64,000 bases of DNA from assembly GCA_040901445.1 (NCBI GenBank), contig JBBDYQ010000025.1, forward strand, positions 311,925 through 375,924, in the 5' to 3' direction. This DNA is from Thermoleophilaceae bacterium (lineage in GTDB: Bacteria > Actinomycetota > Thermoleophilia > Solirubrobacterales > Thermoleophilaceae). This document shows, one piece after another, positions 43,729-53,648 of this stretch (within the stretch, counting starts at the first letter, position 1; every line of letters begins with the position of its first letter). Made by a program: the position numbers and the translations under genes. The notes under the pieces are model-generated. The model worked only from the letters and a program-made list of their open reading frames with translations. It was not told the DNA's origin and did not search any database.

Positions 43729-45417
43729 CTACGCCGGCTCGCAGTCCGACAGCCGGTGGATGTCCACCACCGGCCCGGGCCGCTCGTAGGCGCGGGGGTA
43801 GTAGTTGAAGGACCAGTCGAAGTTGAACTCCACCGGGTCGGCGCTCGCGTAGAAGGGCGAGATCGTCACCGTCTCGCTCGACTCGCGGGCCAGCCGCGCG
43901 TAGTAGGCCTCGGCGTTGTCCAGGCCCTCCTTCAGGCCGCGCTGCTTCTGGTGGCTGCCGGTGACCACCCAGCAGTAGCCGTCGCGGCGGTACTCGTCGA
44001 TCAGGTCCACCGAGATCCGCTTCTCGTATGCCTGGAACGGGCGCTCGATCAGGTAGCGGTCGAACAGCGGCTCGCCCGCCGGCCCCCCGCGCCCGAGGAA
44101 GCCGTCGGGGATGAACGGCTCCACCACCACGCGCGAGCCGAGCGGCACGTTGCGCTCGAGCCAGTCGCGGGCAAGCACGCGCGTGTCGGTGCGGCCGAGC
44201 GTGGCGTCCACGCGGGTGCTCGACGCCACGCCCTGCAGCACGAGCGCCACCCCGGCGGCCGCCAGCAGCCAGCCGCGCCGCCGGCTCACCACCATGCGCC
44301 CGGCGCTGCCGAGGTCCCGTTCCGCCCGCGCGGAGCCCAAGCGGGCGGCCACGGCGTCCACCGCCCGCACGGCGGCATAGGAGGCCAGGATCGCCAGCGC
44401 CGGATAGGCCGGCAGCAGCCAGCGGCCGAAGAAGCGCCCCTGCGCGCCGAGGAACAGGAACAGGAACACCGGGAAGGCCAGCAGCAGCAGGCCCTTGCGC
44501 CGGTCGTCGCGGAACGCGAGCACGCCGCCGGCGGCCGCCGCGAGGGCCGGCACCCAGCCGAAGCCCCAGGTCAGCGTCCACAGGTAGTAGAGCCAGCCGG
44601 GCACGTCGTCCTGGCCGAGCTTGGCATTGGACGCCTGGCCCGACTGCCCGCCGATCTGCGAGCGGAACGTGCCCGCGTCCACGAGCGCGAACGGGTTGAG
44701 GAGGAAGAAGACGGCACAGAACACCGCGCCCGCGCCGGCCAGGCCGATGACCGCCTCGCGCACCGTGAAGCGCTTGTCGAGCAGCCGGATCAACACCGCC
44801 ACGCCGAGCACGACCAGCATCGCGCCGGCGGTGTACTTCGTGGCGGTGGCCGCGCCGATCCCGGCCCCCGCGATCACCCAGTCCAGCGGCCGCCCGCGCT
44901 CGTACACCAGCAGGCAGCCCACGAGCCCGACCGTCAGGGGCGCCAGCGTGACCACGTCGTTGAGCGCGTGCTTGGAGTAGAAGACCGGCAGGAACGTGAA
45001 CGCCAGCAGCGCCGCCGCGAGCAGCCCCACCCGGCGGCCGTAGAAGCGCGACCCCGCCCAGTAGACGAGCCCGGCCACCAGCGTGCCGATCAGCGCCACC
45101 GCCACCCGCGCGAGCACGTACGCCGCCTCCGGGTCGCCGGCGAAGTCGCGCACGAAGCTCGACTCGCCGAACGGGAAGCCCACGCCGAAGCGCAGCTTGA
45201 ACAGCGCGTAGAAGACGTAGGTGATCGCGGGCGGGTTCTCGAAGTAGTTCGGGTTCAGCGTCCCGTTCTCGAACATCCGCACCGCGATCGAGACGAAGTG
45301 CAGCTCCTCGTCCGCGTTGAAGACGTAGGGCAGGCCGTGGGAGATGTTCCAGAGCCGCAGCGCCAGCCCGCCGGCCAGGATCCCGGCGAGCAGCCCGAGG
45401 GCCAGCCTCGGCCTCAT
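43729..45417 (-). CDS. GT39-like (PMT/ArnT-type) glycosyltransferase A
   Basis: 562 residues with about 12 membrane segments and a soluble C-terminus. The first outer loop reads NADEELHFVS, the acidic catalytic motif of GT-C protein mannosyl/aminoarabinosyl transferases. KYTAGAMLVVLGVAVL and GRWLLPAYPALAILASYAAVRA are shared with the next gene. It ends RPGPVVDIHRLSDC, closely like the end of its neighbour. Donor is presumably a polyprenyl-phosphate sugar; acceptor unknown. ATG start overlapping the upstream paralogue by 4 bp. Confidence 0.82.
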   Translation of the reverse strand: MRPRLALGLLAGILAGGLALRLWNISHGLPYVFNADEELHFVSIAVRMFENGTLNPNYFENPPAITYVFYALFKLRFGVGFPFGESSFVRDFAGDPEAAYVLARVAVALIGTLVAGLVYWAGSRFYGRRVGLLAAALLAFTFLPVFYSKHALNDVVTLAPLTVGLVGCLLVYERGRPLDWVIAGAGIGAATATKYTAGAMLVVLGVAVLIRLLDKRFTVREAVIGLAGAGAVFCAVFFLLNPFALVDAGTFRSQIGGQSGQASNAKLGQDDVPGWLYYLWTLTWGFGWVPALAAAAGGVLAFRDDRRKGLLLLAFPVFLFLFLGAQGRFFGRWLLPAYPALAILASYAAVRAVDAVAARLGSARAERDLGSAGRMVVSRRRGWLLAAAGVALVLQGVASSTRVDATLGRTDTRVLARDWLERNVPLGSRVVVEPFIPDGFLGRGGPAGEPLFDRYLIERPFQAYEKRISVDLIDEYRRDGYCWVVTGSHQKQRGLKEGLDNAEAYYARLARESSETVTISPFYASADPVEFNFDWSFNYYPRAYERPGPVVDIHRLSDCEPA

Positions 45418-47126
45418 TCGCGGGCCGCCTCGGGCGTGCCGGCGCCCTCGGGCACCGGGCCGAGCTGCTGCTCGCAGTCGTCGAGCTCGTAGATCTTCAC
45501 CACGGGTCCTGGGCGCTCGAAGGCGGTCGGGTAGTAGTTGTAGGAGAGGTCGAAGTGGAAGTCGGGCGGCTCGGCGCCGTCCTCGTACGGGCTGAACTCC
45601 CGCACGAGGTCGGCCTCGCGCTCGAGCCGCTCGTAGTAGGCCAGCGCCTGCGGCACCTCGTCGTTCTCCGCGCGCCCGCGGATCACGCTCATCGTCACGA
45701 CGACGCAGAAGCCGAACTCACGATAGAGGTCGATGCGCTCGGGACGGAGGGCGGCGGCGTAGTCGAGCCGCGTCTCCGCCACGTCCTCCGCGAAGCCGCG
45801 CACGAACTGCTTGCGCGAGAGCGGCGCCCGCCTGCCCGGGCGCGAGAGCCGGTACCAGCGCGCGGGCACGGCCGGCTCGACGATGGCCCGCAGCCGGCGC
45901 GGGTAGTTGAGGCGCAGGTACTCGCGCGCCAGCGCGCGGGTGTCCGTGCGGCCGAGCAGCTGCCCCGTGCGCACGTCAGCCGCCAGCGGCTGCGCCAGCA
46001 CGCCGGCCACCAGCGCGCCCAGCACCGCGAGCTGCAGCCGCGGCCGGTCGCGCACCAGCTCCGACGCGCGGACGATCGCCACGGCGGCGAGCATCACCAG
46101 CACGGGATAGACCGGCAGCAGCCAGCGGCCGAAGTAGCGCGACTGCAGCGCCAGGTACACGAACAGCGCGACCGGGAAGGCCGCCAGCAGCAGCGCCCGC
46201 GCACGGTCGCGCCGGAACTCGAGCACGAGCCCGGCCAGCGCCGCGACCGCCGCCGCCCAGCCCAGCCCCCAGGTCAGGCTGTCCAGGTAGTAGAGGAAGC
46301 CGGAGTCCTGGGCCTGGCCGAGCTTCGCGAAGTCGCCCGCGGTCTCGGCCTGGGCCTCGATCTGACGCCGGGCCGTCTCGAAGTCGAGGAAGAAGAAGGG
46401 CGTCGTGACGAAGAAGGCCAGCGCGGCGCACCCCAGGGCAAGGCCGAGTCCCGCGAGCGCCGCGCGCGCGTCACGGCGCAGCCACAGCAGCCCGGCGACC
46501 GCCACGGGCAGCGCCACCAGCCCGGCCGTGTACTTGAAGCCCACGGCCAGCCCGGCCGCCGCGCCGGCCAGGGCGAACCAGCGCCGCTCGCCGGTCTCGT
46601 GCGCGCGCACCGCCCCGTAGACGGCGAACGCGACGGGCGCCAAGGTGCCCACGTCGGTCACCGCGATGCGCGAGTACACGACGGACAGGAAGGCGAACGC
46701 CAGCAGGGCGGCGGACACCACGGCCTCGCGCGCGCCCCAGAGCCGCCGCGCCACGTAGAACACGCCCGCCACCCCGAAGAGGCAGATGACCGCCGCGAGG
46801 GTGCGGGCGGCGTCGTACACCGCCGAGGGGTCCTCGCGGTACTGCTCGATCAGCGGCTCGAAGTCGCCGAACGGCCACAGCTCGCCGTACTTGAAGCGCA
46901 GCAGGCCGTGGAGCAGGTACGTGTAGGCGGACGGATTCTGGAAGTAGCCGGGGTTGGCGTCGCGGAAGATGCCGATCGCCTTGGCGGTGAAGTGCGAGCC
47001 CTCGTCGACGTTGTAGACGTAGGGGAGTCCGTAGTCGTTGTGCCAGAGGCGCAGGACGAGACCGGCCACGAGGATGAGGCCGAGCAGCACACGCGCAGGG
47101 GTGACGGCGGCGCGGAGGCGTCGCAT
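45414..47126 (-). CDS. GT39-like (PMT/ArnT-type) glycosyltransferase B
   Basis: 570 residues, tandem paralogue of the gene at 43729. The acidic loop is YNVDEGSHFTAKA, with GFKYTAGLVALPVAVAG and FGRWLLPVYPVLVMLAAVAI as shared core segments, and the end RPGPVVKIYELDDC. ATGA coupling to the downstream paralogue suggests a heteromeric or sequential pair. It diverges from ribD with 56 bp between starts; the rib palindrome lies in that gap. Confidence 0.82.
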   Translation of the reverse strand: MRRLRAAVTPARVLLGLILVAGLVLRLWHNDYGLPYVYNVDEGSHFTAKAIGIFRDANPGYFQNPSAYTYLLHGLLRFKYGELWPFGDFEPLIEQYREDPSAVYDAARTLAAVICLFGVAGVFYVARRLWGAREAVVSAALLAFAFLSVVYSRIAVTDVGTLAPVAFAVYGAVRAHETGERRWFALAGAAAGLAVGFKYTAGLVALPVAVAGLLWLRRDARAALAGLGLALGCAALAFFVTTPFFFLDFETARRQIEAQAETAGDFAKLGQAQDSGFLYYLDSLTWGLGWAAAVAALAGLVLEFRRDRARALLLAAFPVALFVYLALQSRYFGRWLLPVYPVLVMLAAVAIVRASELVRDRPRLQLAVLGALVAGVLAQPLAADVRTGQLLGRTDTRALAREYLRLNYPRRLRAIVEPAVPARWYRLSRPGRRAPLSRKQFVRGFAEDVAETRLDYAAALRPERIDLYREFGFCVVVTMSVIRGRAENDEVPQALAYYERLEREADLVREFSPYEDGAEPPDFHFDLSYNYYPTAFERPGPVVKIYELDDCEQQLGPVPEGAGTPEAARE

Positions 47127-47139
47127 CGCGGGGGGACAC

Positions 47140-47145
47140 TAGCGT
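47140..47145 (+). promoter_or_regulatory. Candidate -10 box TAGCGT of the rib operon
   Basis: TAGCGT lies 37 nt before the ribD ATG. A transcript starting about 7 nt later would begin just upstream of the palindrome at 47155-47176. Confidence 0.4.
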
Positions 47146-47154
47146 CGGCCGGTA

Positions 47155-47176
47155 AAGTTGACTGACGAGTCAACTT
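47155..47176. promoter_or_regulatory. Perfect 9-bp palindrome, candidate repressor operator of ribD
   Basis: AAGTTGACT 47155-47163 and AGTCAACTT 47168-47176 flank GACG. This AT-rich perfect dyad stands out in the local GC-rich DNA and fits operators bound by TetR- or MarR-type dimers. It lies between the candidate -10 box and the ribD ATG, and upstream of the divergent GT gene. An RNA hairpin covering the ribosome entry region is the alternative. Confidence 0.5.
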
Positions 47177-47182
47177 CGGCCC

Positions 47183-48309
<1,127 letters not shown>

Positions 48310-48310
<1 letters not shown>

Positions 48311-48891
48311 TGTTCACGGGGCTCGTTGCGGCCACCGGCACCGTCCGCGCGCTGGAGCGCGACGGCGACGGGGTGCGGCTCACGGTGGAGACGCCTCTCG
48401 CCGCCGAGCTCGCGCAGGGCGACTCGGTGGCCGTGAACGGCGTCTGCCTCACGGCGCGCGACCCGGCGCCCGGTGCGTTCCACGCCGACGTGATGGCCGA
48501 GACCCTGCGGCGCAGCTCGCTCGGCCCGCTCGCCGAGGGCGACCCGGTGAACGTCGAGCTGCCGCTGCGCGCCGGGGACCGCCTGGGCGGCCACGTCGTG
48601 CAGGGCCACGTCGACGCCACGGGCACCGTCGAGGGCATCGAAGAGGATGGCTTCTCGCGCCGCCTGCGTGTGGCCTGCGCGCCCGGCGTGCTTCGCTACG
48701 TGGTCGAGAAGGGCTCGATCGCGGTCGACGGCGTGTCGCTCACCGTGGCGGAGGTTGACGAGGAGGGTTTCGTGGTGGGTCTGATCCCGGAGACGCTCGA
48801 GCGCACCACGCTCGGAGAGGCCCGGCCGGGGCGGGTCGTGAACCTGGAGGTGGACGTGCTGGCCAAATACGTGGAGAAGCTCAAGACATGA
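48310..48891 (+). CDS. ribE: Riboflavin synthase, alpha chain
   Basis: Dismutates two lumazines to riboflavin. 193 residues from ATG 48310, chosen because the family begins MFTGLV and the ATG overlaps the ribD stop (TGATG); two in-frame GTG codons just upstream are ignored. Two lumazine-binding repeats are visible, each with a VNGVCLTA or VDGVSLTV-type segment, and GGHVVQGHVDATG between them. Confidence 0.95.
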
Positions 48892-50177
48892 GCCACTTCA
48901 GCCCGATCGACGACGCTCTCGCCGACATCCGCGCGGGCAGGATGGTGGTGGTCTGCGACGCGGAGGACCGCGAGAACGAGGGCGACCTCGTGCTCGCCGC
49001 CCAGTTCGCCACCCCCGAGGCAGTCAACTTCATGGCCAAGCACGCGCGCGGCCTCGTCTGCCTGGCCCTGACCCCGGACCGCTGCGACGAGCTCGGGCTC
49101 GACCTCATGCCGGCCAAGAACGAGTCGGACCTGCGCACCGCGTTCACGATCTCGATCGAGGCCCGCGAGGGCGTGACCACCGGCATCTCGGCGCACGACC
49201 GCGCGCACACCGTGCAGGTCGCGATCGACCCGTCCAGCGGTCCCGCGGACCTCGCCCAGCCCGGGCACATCTTCCCGCTGAAGGCCAAGTCCGGCGGGGT
49301 GCTCGAGCGCACCGGCCACACCGAGGCCAGCGTGGACCTGGCCCGCATGGCCGGCCTGATCCCGGCGGGAGTCATCTGCGAGATCCTCAACGAGGACGGC
49401 ACGATGGCGCGCGTGCCCGACCTCGTGGGCTACTGCGAGCGCCACGGCCTGAAGATGATCACCGTCGGCGACCTGATCGAGTACCGCCGTCGCGAGGACA
49501 AGCTCGTCGAGCGCGTGGTGGAGACCGCGCTGCCCACCGAGTTCGGGGACTTCAACGTGGTGGGCTTCCGCTCGCTGGTGGACGACAAGCACCACGTGGC
49601 GATGGTCAAGGGAGAGGTCGCGGGCGCCCAGGACGTGCTCGTCCGCGTTCACTCCGAGTGCCTCACCGGCGACGTCTTCCACTCCCTGCGCTGCGACTGC
49701 GGCCAGCAGCTCGAGGACGCCCTGCAGCGCATCGAGCAGGAGGGCCGCGGCGTGCTGCTCTACCTCTCCCAGGAGGGGCGCGGCATCGGCCTGCTCAACA
49801 AGCTGCGCGCGTACAAGCTGCAGGAGGAGGGGCTGGACACCGTCGACGCCAACCTGCAGCTCGGCCTGCCCGCCGATCTGCGCGACTACGGCATCGGCGC
49901 CCAGATCCTCGTGGACCTCGGCCTCAGCTCGATCCGGATCCTCACCAACAACCCGAAGAAGATCGTGGGCCTCGAGGGCTACGGCCTGCAGGTCACCGAC
50001 CAGATTCCCATCGAGCACGCGTCCGGCGAGCACAACCGCACCTACCTGCGCACGAAGCGCGACAAGCTGGGCCACAAGCTCCACCACCAGGGGCTCGCGC
50101 TCGACGACGAGATGATCCACGAGGAGCACATCCAGGACCGCGAGCGCACCGACCGCAGCCCCAAGCCAGGTGGCTGA
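48888..50177 (+). CDS. ribBA: DHBP synthase/GTP cyclohydrolase II fusion
   Basis: 429 residues. The N-terminal domain makes dihydroxybutanone phosphate: CDAEDRENEGDLVLAAQF (about 25-42) and RTGHTEASVDLARMAG (about 143). The C-terminal cyclohydrolase II (about 210-415) has VHSECLTGDVFHSLRCDC with zinc Cys residues and GRGIGLLNKLRAYKLQ. Both halves look catalytically complete. ATGA overlap with ribE and 8-bp overlap with ribH. Confidence 0.96.
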   Translation: MSHFSPIDDALADIRAGRMVVVCDAEDRENEGDLVLAAQFATPEAVNFMAKHARGLVCLALTPDRCDELGLDLMPAKNESDLRTAFTISIEAREGVTTGISAHDRAHTVQVAIDPSSGPADLAQPGHIFPLKAKSGGVLERTGHTEASVDLARMAGLIPAGVICEILNEDGTMARVPDLVGYCERHGLKMITVGDLIEYRRREDKLVERVVETALPTEFGDFNVVGFRSLVDDKHHVAMVKGEVAGAQDVLVRVHSECLTGDVFHSLRCDCGQQLEDALQRIEQEGRGVLLYLSQEGRGIGLLNKLRAYKLQEEGLDTVDANLQLGLPADLRDYGIGAQILVDLGLSSIRILTNNPKKIVGLEGYGLQVTDQIPIEHASGEHNRTYLRTKRDKLGHKLHHQGLALDDEMIHEEHIQDRERTDRSPKPGG

Positions 50178-50595
50178 CACCTACGCGATCGCCGTCGGCC
50201 GCTTCTACGCGGACCTCGCCGAGCGCCTGGTGGCGGGGGCCACCGGGGTGTTCGAGGAAGCGGGCGCCGCGGTGGAGGTGCACGACGTGCCCGGCGCCTT
50301 CGAGCTGCCGCTGGCCGCCAGGTACTGCGCCGGCTCCGGCCGCTACGCCGGGGTGGCCTGCCTCGGCGCGGTCATCCGCGGCGAGACCGACCACTACGAC
50401 TGGGTCTGCGCGGAGGCAGCGAGCGGGATAGCCCGCGTCTCGCTCGACACAGGCGTGCCCTGCGCCTTCGGCGTGCTCACGGTGGACAACATGCACCAGG
50501 CCCTGGCCCGCGCGGGCGGCGGCAAGCGCCACCAGGGTGAGGACGCCGCCCACGCGGTGCTGCGGATGGCGGAGCTGCGCCGGGCGCTGTCGTGA
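50170..50595 (+). CDS. ribH: 6,7-dimethyl-8-ribityllumazine synthase
   Basis: Condenses the ribD and ribBA products into lumazine. 141 residues. [36 protein letters not shown] and [17 protein letters not shown] are the family core; the catalytic His lies in DHYDW. The N-terminus is slightly short ([13 protein letters not shown]). GTG start within the ribBA end. The four rib genes form one coupled unit, and threonine aldolase follows with a GTGA overlap. Confidence 0.95.
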   Translation: MADTYAIAVGRFYADLAERLVAGATGVFEEAGAAVEVHDVPGAFELPLAARYCAGSGRYAGVACLGAVIRGETDHYDWVCAEAASGIARVSLDTGVPCAFGVLTVDNMHQALARAGGGKRHQGEDAAHAVLRMAELRRALS

Positions 50596-51623
50596 ACGAA
50601 GTCGTCAACCTCTTCAGCGACACGCAGACGCGCCCTACCGAGGCCATGCGGCGCGCCATGGCCGCGGCCGAGGTGGGGGACGAGCAGCGCTTCGAGGACC
50701 CCACGGTCACGCAGCTGCAGGAGCGGGTGGCGGAGCTGCTCGGCCAAGAGGCCGCGCTGTTCCTCCCCAGCGGCACGATGTGCAATCTCATCGCCTTCCG
50801 GCTGCACCTGCGCCCGGGCGGGGACGAGGTGATCCTCGACCGCACCGCTCACCCCGTGAACTTCGAGGCCGGCAGCCCGGCGGCGTTCTCCGGGGCCATG
50901 GTGTCGGTGCTCGACGGCGAGGGGGCCGTCTTCACCCCGGAGCAGCTCGAGGCGGCCGTCCGCCCGCCCGGCAACCGCTACGCGCCGCGCAGCCGGCTGG
51001 TGTCGGTCGAGCAGACCACGAACCTGGGTGGCGGCAGGGTCTGGCCGCTGGACACCGTCAAGGGCGTCCTGCACGTGGCGCGCCGCCACGACCTGCGCAC
51101 GCACATGGACGGCGCACGGCTCATGAACGCCGTCGTGGCGTCGCGCGTCAGCGCCGCCGAGTACGCCGGCGGCTTCGACACCGCCTGGGTGGACTTCACG
51201 AAGGGCCTGGGCGCTCCGGTGGGCGCGGTGCTCACGGGCTCCCGTGAGCTCATCGAGGAGGCCTGGCGCTACAAGCAGATGCTCGGCGGCGCCATGCGCC
51301 AGGCGGGCGTGATCGCGGCGGCCGCGCTGTATGCCCTCGACCACCACGTGGAGCGGCTGGCCGAGGACCACGAGAACGCGCGGGCGCTCGCCGAGGGCCT
51401 CGCCGCGGTCGCCGGCGTGCGCATCGAGCCGGCCACCGTGGACACGAACATCGTGGTCTTCGACGTCGGCGACGCCGGCGCGCTGCTGGGCGCGCTCCAC
51501 GAGCGCGGGGTGGAGATGACCCCGGTTTCGGCCACGCGGGTGCGCGCGGTCACCCACCTCGACGTGGACCGAGCGGGCATCGACCGCGCCCTCGCGGCCG
51601 TCCGCGACGCGCTGAAGGCGTAG
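50592..51623 (+). CDS. Low-specificity L-threonine aldolase
   Basis: PLP enzyme of the beta-eliminating lyase family that splits threonine or allo-threonine to glycine and acetaldehyde. 343 residues. [18 protein letters not shown] at 6-23, [31 protein letters not shown] and the PLP lysine in [16 protein letters not shown] are typical. Coupled to ribH, though not part of riboflavin synthesis; it may link glycine supply with the purine route that feeds GTP to ribBA, a speculative idea. Confidence 0.93.
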   Translation: MNEVVNLFSDTQTRPTEAMRRAMAAAEVGDEQRFEDPTVTQLQERVAELLGQEAALFLPSGTMCNLIAFRLHLRPGGDEVILDRTAHPVNFEAGSPAAFSGAMVSVLDGEGAVFTPEQLEAAVRPPGNRYAPRSRLVSVEQTTNLGGGRVWPLDTVKGVLHVARRHDLRTHMDGARLMNAVVASRVSAAEYAGGFDTAWVDFTKGLGAPVGAVLTGSRELIEEAWRYKQMLGGAMRQAGVIAAAALYALDHHVERLAEDHENARALAEGLAAVAGVRIEPATVDTNIVVFDVGDAGALLGALHERGVEMTPVSATRVRAVTHLDVDRAGIDRALAAVRDALKA

Positions 51624-51645
51624 TCCGGCGGGTCCGCGCCGCTGC

Positions 51646-51651
51646 TACCCT
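51646..51651 (+). promoter_or_regulatory. Candidate -10 box TACCCT of rpmB
   Basis: TACCCT ends 8 nt before the rpmB GTG and no ribosome-binding site is seen. Confidence 0.5.
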
Positions 51652-51659
51652 TCCGCGCC

Positions 51660-51851
51660 GTGCCGAAGGTCTGTTACGTGTGCAGCAAGGGCCCCTCGTT
51701 CGGGAACAGCCGCAGCCACTCGATGGTGGCCACCCGGCGGCGCTTCAACCCGAACCTCCAGAAGGTCCGCATCGACGTCGGGGGCACGCCCCGGCGCGAG
51801 TACGTCTGCACACGCTGCCTCAAGGCCGGGAAAGTAACGAAGGCCGCCTGA
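51660..51851 (+). CDS. rpmB: 50S ribosomal protein L28, zinc-binding type
   Basis: 63 residues. [18 protein letters not shown] at the start and [10 protein letters not shown] at the end give the paired CxxC motifs of the zinc-containing (C+) form of L28. NPNLQKVRI is the core. It is found beside a FakA/DAK2 gene and recG, the common order in actinobacteria and firmicutes. GTG start, probably leaderless. Confidence 0.96.
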   Translation: MPKVCYVCSKGPSFGNSRSHSMVATRRRFNPNLQKVRIDVGGTPRREYVCTRCLKAGKVTKAA

Positions 51852-51863
51852 GCCTTCGCATAT

Positions 51864-51913
51864 CTGCGTCCTCGCCCCTCGCTGTGCCCAGCACAGCTTC
51901 GGGGCTGCGTCCT
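51864..51913 (+). repeat. Structured dispersed repeat, copy 3 (rpmB-fakA gap)
   Basis: Core of the element only. GCGTCCT flanks the hairpin at 51866-51872 and 51907-51913, as in copy 1. Outer stem GCCCC 51874-51878 with GGGGC 51901-51905, inner stem GCTGTGC 51881-51887 with GCACAGC 51891-51897, and the same asymmetric TC/TTC internal loop as copy 1. Paired sequences differ from copy 1 yet stay complementary. The outer arms of copies 1 and 2 are not recognised here. Confidence 0.68.
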
Positions 51914-51927
51914 TGATCTGCTCGCCT

Positions 51928-51947
51928 CAGACGGCCTTGCCCGTCTG
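51928..51947 (+). terminator. Hairpin before the fakA-like gene
   Basis: CAGACGG 51928-51934 pairs perfectly with CCGTCTG 51941-51947 around CCTTGC. There is no T-run. It may act together with repeat copy 3 just upstream, or stop rpmB transcription. Confidence 0.35.
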
Positions 51948-51966
51948 GACGGTGTAGAACACGCGC

Positions 51967-53619
51967 GTGTCCGACGACAGCCTGGTCCGGTTCCGCAAGG
52001 TCATCGCCGCCGCCTGCGCCGAGCTCGAGCGGAGGCAGGCCGAGGTCAACGACCTGAACGTCTTCCCGGTGGCCGACGGCGACACCGGGGACAACATGGC
52101 GCTCACCATGCGTGCGGTGCTGGCCGAGCTCGACAAGCTCGATGGCCAGCCGATCGACGCGATCGGCCGCGACGGGATCGTGCACGCGGTGGCGCGCGCC
52201 GCGCTGCTGGGCGCGCGCGGCAACAGCGGCGTGATCCTGTCGCAGATCGTGCGGGGCGCCGCGGAGGAGCTGGTCTCACGGCCGGGCGAGCTGGTGGACC
52301 CGGTGCTCGTGGCGGCCGCCTTCGCCCGCGCCGCCGACGCCGCCTACGGCTCGGTGCGCAACCCCGCCGAGGGCACGATGCTCACGGCGGTCCGGGCGAT
52401 GGCCGGCCGCGTGGCGCACGACCTCGCTCACATGGACGTCCAGCGCCTCGGTCCCGGCAGCAGCGCCGAGGAGCAGGACGAGCTGCTCGCGGAGGTGCTC
52501 GAGCGGGCGCTGGAGGCGGGCAAGGAGGCCGTGGAGCGCGGCCCCGAGCAGCTGGCCGTGCTGCGGGAGGCGGGCGTCGTCGACGCCGGCGCCTACGGGC
52601 TCACGGTGATCGTGGCCGGGGTCGTGGCGGCGCTGCGCGGCGCCGACGCGCCGCAGCTCGAGCACCAGCGCGCCCCGGCGCCCTCGCTGCACCTGCCCCA
52701 GCACGAGTCCAGCCGCTACCGCTACTGCACGAACTTCGCCGTCGCGGGCGCCGGCCTCCACGCGCCGTCGTTCGTGCCGCGGCTCGAGGAGCTCGGGGAC
52801 TCCGTCCTGGTCGTCGGCGACGAGCTGACGCTGCGCGTGCACGTGCACACCGACGCCCCCGACCGGGCCGTGGCGATCTTCGAGCACCATGGCGAGGTCT
52901 CCCACATGGACGTCGCGGACATGCGCGAGCAGATGGCAGAGCGCAGCGCCCGCCTGGCCGCCGCGGAGGAGGCGCACGCCCAGGCGCAGGCGCGCTGCGT
53001 GGTCGTGGCGGTGGCGAGCGGGGACGGGATGGTGAGCCTCTACGAGGAGCTGGGCGCGCACGTCGTGGACGGCGGCGCCACGCTCAACCCCTCGACCTAT
53101 GAGCTCCTGGCCGGCATCCACGCCGCGAATGCGGAGGAGGTGCTCGTCCTCCCCAACAGCCCCAACGTCATCCTCGCGGCCGAGCGCGCCGCCGAGCTGT
53201 CGGAGAAGCCGGCGCGGGTGGTGCCCACGCGCTCCCAGCAGGAGGGCCTCGCGGCGCTGCTCGCGTTCGAGGACGGCCGCGGTGCGGAGGAGAACGCACT
53301 CGCGGTGGCATCGGCGGCCGAGCTCCTGCGCACCGGCGGCGTGGCCCCCGCGGCGCGTGACGACAACGGCGGCCGCTTCTCCGCCGGCGAGGCGGTGGGG
53401 TACGTCGACGACGAGCTCGTGGCGTGGGGCGATCCGCGCGAGACGCTCGCCGCCACCCTCGCGGCGCTAGCCGGGGACTGCGAGGTGGTCACGTGCCTCG
53501 CGGGCGACGGCGCGCCGCTGCGCGAGGAGGAGGTCGCCGGGCTGCTCCCTGACGGCGTGGAGCTCGACTATCACCACGGCGGGCAGCCGGCGTGGTGGTG
53601 GCTGCTCTGCGCGGAGTAG
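51967..53619 (+). CDS. DAK2/DhaL-domain kinase, FakA-like
   Basis: 550 residues. The N-terminal DhaL (DAK2) ATP-binding domain (about 5-205) has NVFPVADGDTGDNMALTMRAV with the metal-binding Asp residues and ARGNSGVILSQIVRGAAEEL. The C-terminal part (about 230-550) is the FakA middle and C domains. In Firmicutes FakA with FakB phosphorylates exogenous fatty acids; no FakB (DegV) gene is in the window, so the fatty-acid role is inferred by family. GTG start after TAGAAC and repeat copy 3. Confidence 0.87.
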   Translation: MSDDSLVRFRKVIAAACAELERRQAEVNDLNVFPVADGDTGDNMALTMRAVLAELDKLDGQPIDAIGRDGIVHAVARAALLGARGNSGVILSQIVRGAAEELVSRPGELVDPVLVAAAFARAADAAYGSVRNPAEGTMLTAVRAMAGRVAHDLAHMDVQRLGPGSSAEEQDELLAEVLERALEAGKEAVERGPEQLAVLREAGVVDAGAYGLTVIVAGVVAALRGADAPQLEHQRAPAPSLHLPQHESSRYRYCTNFAVAGAGLHAPSFVPRLEELGDSVLVVGDELTLRVHVHTDAPDRAVAIFEHHGEVSHMDVADMREQMAERSARLAAAEEAHAQAQARCVVVAVASGDGMVSLYEELGAHVVDGGATLNPSTYELLAGIHAANAEEVLVLPNSPNVILAAERAAELSEKPARVVPTRSQQEGLAALLAFEDGRGAEENALAVASAAELLRTGGVAPAARDDNGGRFSAGEAVGYVDDELVAWGDPRETLAATLAALAGDCEVVTCLAGDGAPLREEEVAGLLPDGVELDYHHGGQPAWWWLLCAE

Positions 53620-53648
53620 TCCGCGCCGCGGGCCACACTCCGCGCACC

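Noticed and set aside
47127-47182. FMN riboswitch upstream of ribD
   Set aside because: The gap is only 56 bp and lacks the conserved FMN aptamer segments.
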